Source of the DNA: Streptococcus parasanguinis
Lineage (GTDB): Bacteria; Bacillota; Bacilli; Lactobacillales; Streptococcaceae
Length of the DNA stretch: 36,542 bases
Reading direction: 5' to 3'
Assembly: GCF_901875555.1 (NCBI RefSeq)
Contig: NZ_CABFMD010000009.1
Span: 1 to 36,542, forward strand
This document shows positions 35,918-36,542 of the stretch, piece after piece. Made by a program: the position numbers and the translations under genes. How positions within the stretch are numbered: position 1 is the stretch's first letter; every line of letters begins with the position of its first letter. The notes under the pieces were generated by a model. The model was not told the DNA's origin and ran no database searches. It saw nothing but the letters and a program-made list of their open reading frames with translations.

Positions 35918-35948
35918 ATAAAATACAGATAAAAGTAAAGGAGAGCTT

Positions 35949-36428
35949 ATGGAATTTAATAAAATGTATCAAAAAGTGAAGTTTATCGTAAGAAAATGTG
36001 AAAAAGAATACTATATTCAATTATGGGAAAAAGACGATTGGGAACAGGAGGGTCAGCTAACTCTGTTTGAACTTTATCAAAAAAATCCTGAAATTGAAAC
36101 AAATGAAGAACTACTTTATACATATTTCAAAACAAAATTTAGAAATCATATTAAAGACAAAATCAGACAACAGGAAAGTGACAAAAGAAAAATTAACAGA
36201 CTTCCATATATTGAAATCGGAGAAATTAGCCACAGAATTTCATCAAGAAAAATATATTTAGATGAGCTGGTTGTTTTAAGAGATTCTTTAAACCGTTTTA
36301 AAGAAAAACTAACAGTAAAAGAAAAAGAACAATATGAGGCATTACTAGCAAATAGAAGATGTCTAGGAAAAACAAAAATGAAAAAGAAATTAGAAAACTA
36401 TCTAAAAGATTTTAAAAATTCCATTTAA
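35949..36428 (+). CDS. comX: ComX (SigX), competence-specific alternative sigma factor
   Basis: A 159-residue small sigma factor. It matches pneumococcal ComX throughout: YKVKF/RKCEKEYYIQLWEKDDWEQEGQ at the start, YFKTKFRNHIKDKIRQQES in region 2, EIGEISHRISS before region 4, and LKDF near the end. It directs polymerase to cin-box promoters (TACGAATA) of DNA uptake and recombination genes. Ribosome site AAAGGAGAG lies 6-7 bases upstream. Placement between tRNA-Glu and an rRNA operon is the pneumococcal comX1 arrangement; a second identical copy next to another rRNA operon is common but cannot be seen here. Expression is expected to depend on ComE. Confidence 0.95.
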   Translation: MEFNKMYQKVKFIVRKCEKEYYIQLWEKDDWEQEGQLTLFELYQKNPEIETNEELLYTYFKTKFRNHIKDKIRQQESDKRKINRLPYIEIGEISHRISSRKIYLDELVVLRDSLNRFKEKLTVKEKEQYEALLANRRCLGKTKMKKKLENYLKDFKNSI

Positions 36429-36480
36429 AAACTGAAAATTAACAGTGTTTAAACGAACTTTCAAAAAAACAAAATATTTT

Positions 36481-36542
36481 TTAAAAAAGTGTTGACAGTT
36501 AGTGTAGGACATGATATACTAATATAGTTGTCGCGAGAGAGC
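36481..36542 (+). promoter_or_regulatory. Probable rRNA operon promoter and leader start
   Basis: TTGACA (36492-36497), a 17-bp spacer and TATACT (36515-36520), preceded by an A/T-rich tract. Transcription would begin near 36527, and the window ends in GTTGTCGCGAGAGAGC, which looks like the start of a streptococcal rRNA leader. Position after comX and the shared 18-mer with the tRNA-Glu promoter support this; 16S itself lies outside the window. Confidence 0.75.

Overview
This is chromosomal DNA from a Streptococcus, most likely the Mitis/Sanguinis group (S. mitis, sanguinis, gordonii, parasanguinis, australis relatives). It spans the replication origin. The basis is the gene order (M16 peptidase pair, rodZ, pgsA, ecfA1A2T; yaaA-recF; guaB; trpS; comDE; rlmH; htrA-parB; dnaA-dnaN; ychF-pth-mfd-rqcP-divIC-tilS-hpt-ftsH-comX-rRNA), which follows the pneumococcal origin layout, and recognisable protein sequences. 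The species cannot be fixed from this window.

Layout. At 1-67 is the end of an IS3-family element. At 89-6865 (minus strand) come a LysM/lytic-transglycosylase-like secreted protein, the ECF vitamin transporter module, pgsA, a short rodZ and two M16-family proteins. At 7021-8477 are yaaA and recF; at 8523-11177 (minus) guaB and trpS; at 11383-15625 (plus) an ABC-F protein and a large YfhO membrane protein. At 15724-18438 (minus) a tRNA/competence block reads tRNA-Arg, comD, comE, tRNA-Glu, tRNA-Asn. rlmH (minus) and htrA-parB (plus) lead into oriC at about 21180-22964, with dnaA inside it. The right arm, 22965-36428, is a co-oriented run of housekeeping genes ending in tRNA-Glu and comX; the window closes inside the promoter/leader of what is probably an rRNA operon.

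How it works together. Origin firing: DnaA boxes lie on both sides of dnaA, and a DnaA-trio-like unwinding element precedes dnaN. Segregation: parB lies next to oriC, and three parS-like palindromes are embedded in ecfA1, yfhO and tilS. Competence: the ComD kinase and ComE regulator lie on one side of the origin and their expected target comX on the other, with a direct repeat of 21-bp period upstream of comX that fits a ComE site.

The main anomaly is that comC, the pheromone gene normally found between tRNA-Arg and comD, is absent. The 341-bp gap contains no ORF with a double-glycine leader, and its promoter-like TATAAT leads straight into comD. The receptor system therefore looks orphaned, at least at this locus. 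A second anomaly is at the left end: the LysM gene and an IS end occupy the place where mreC-mreD-pcsB lie in pneumococcus, and RodZ here has no extracellular domain. No CRISPR array, prophage or defence system was seen.
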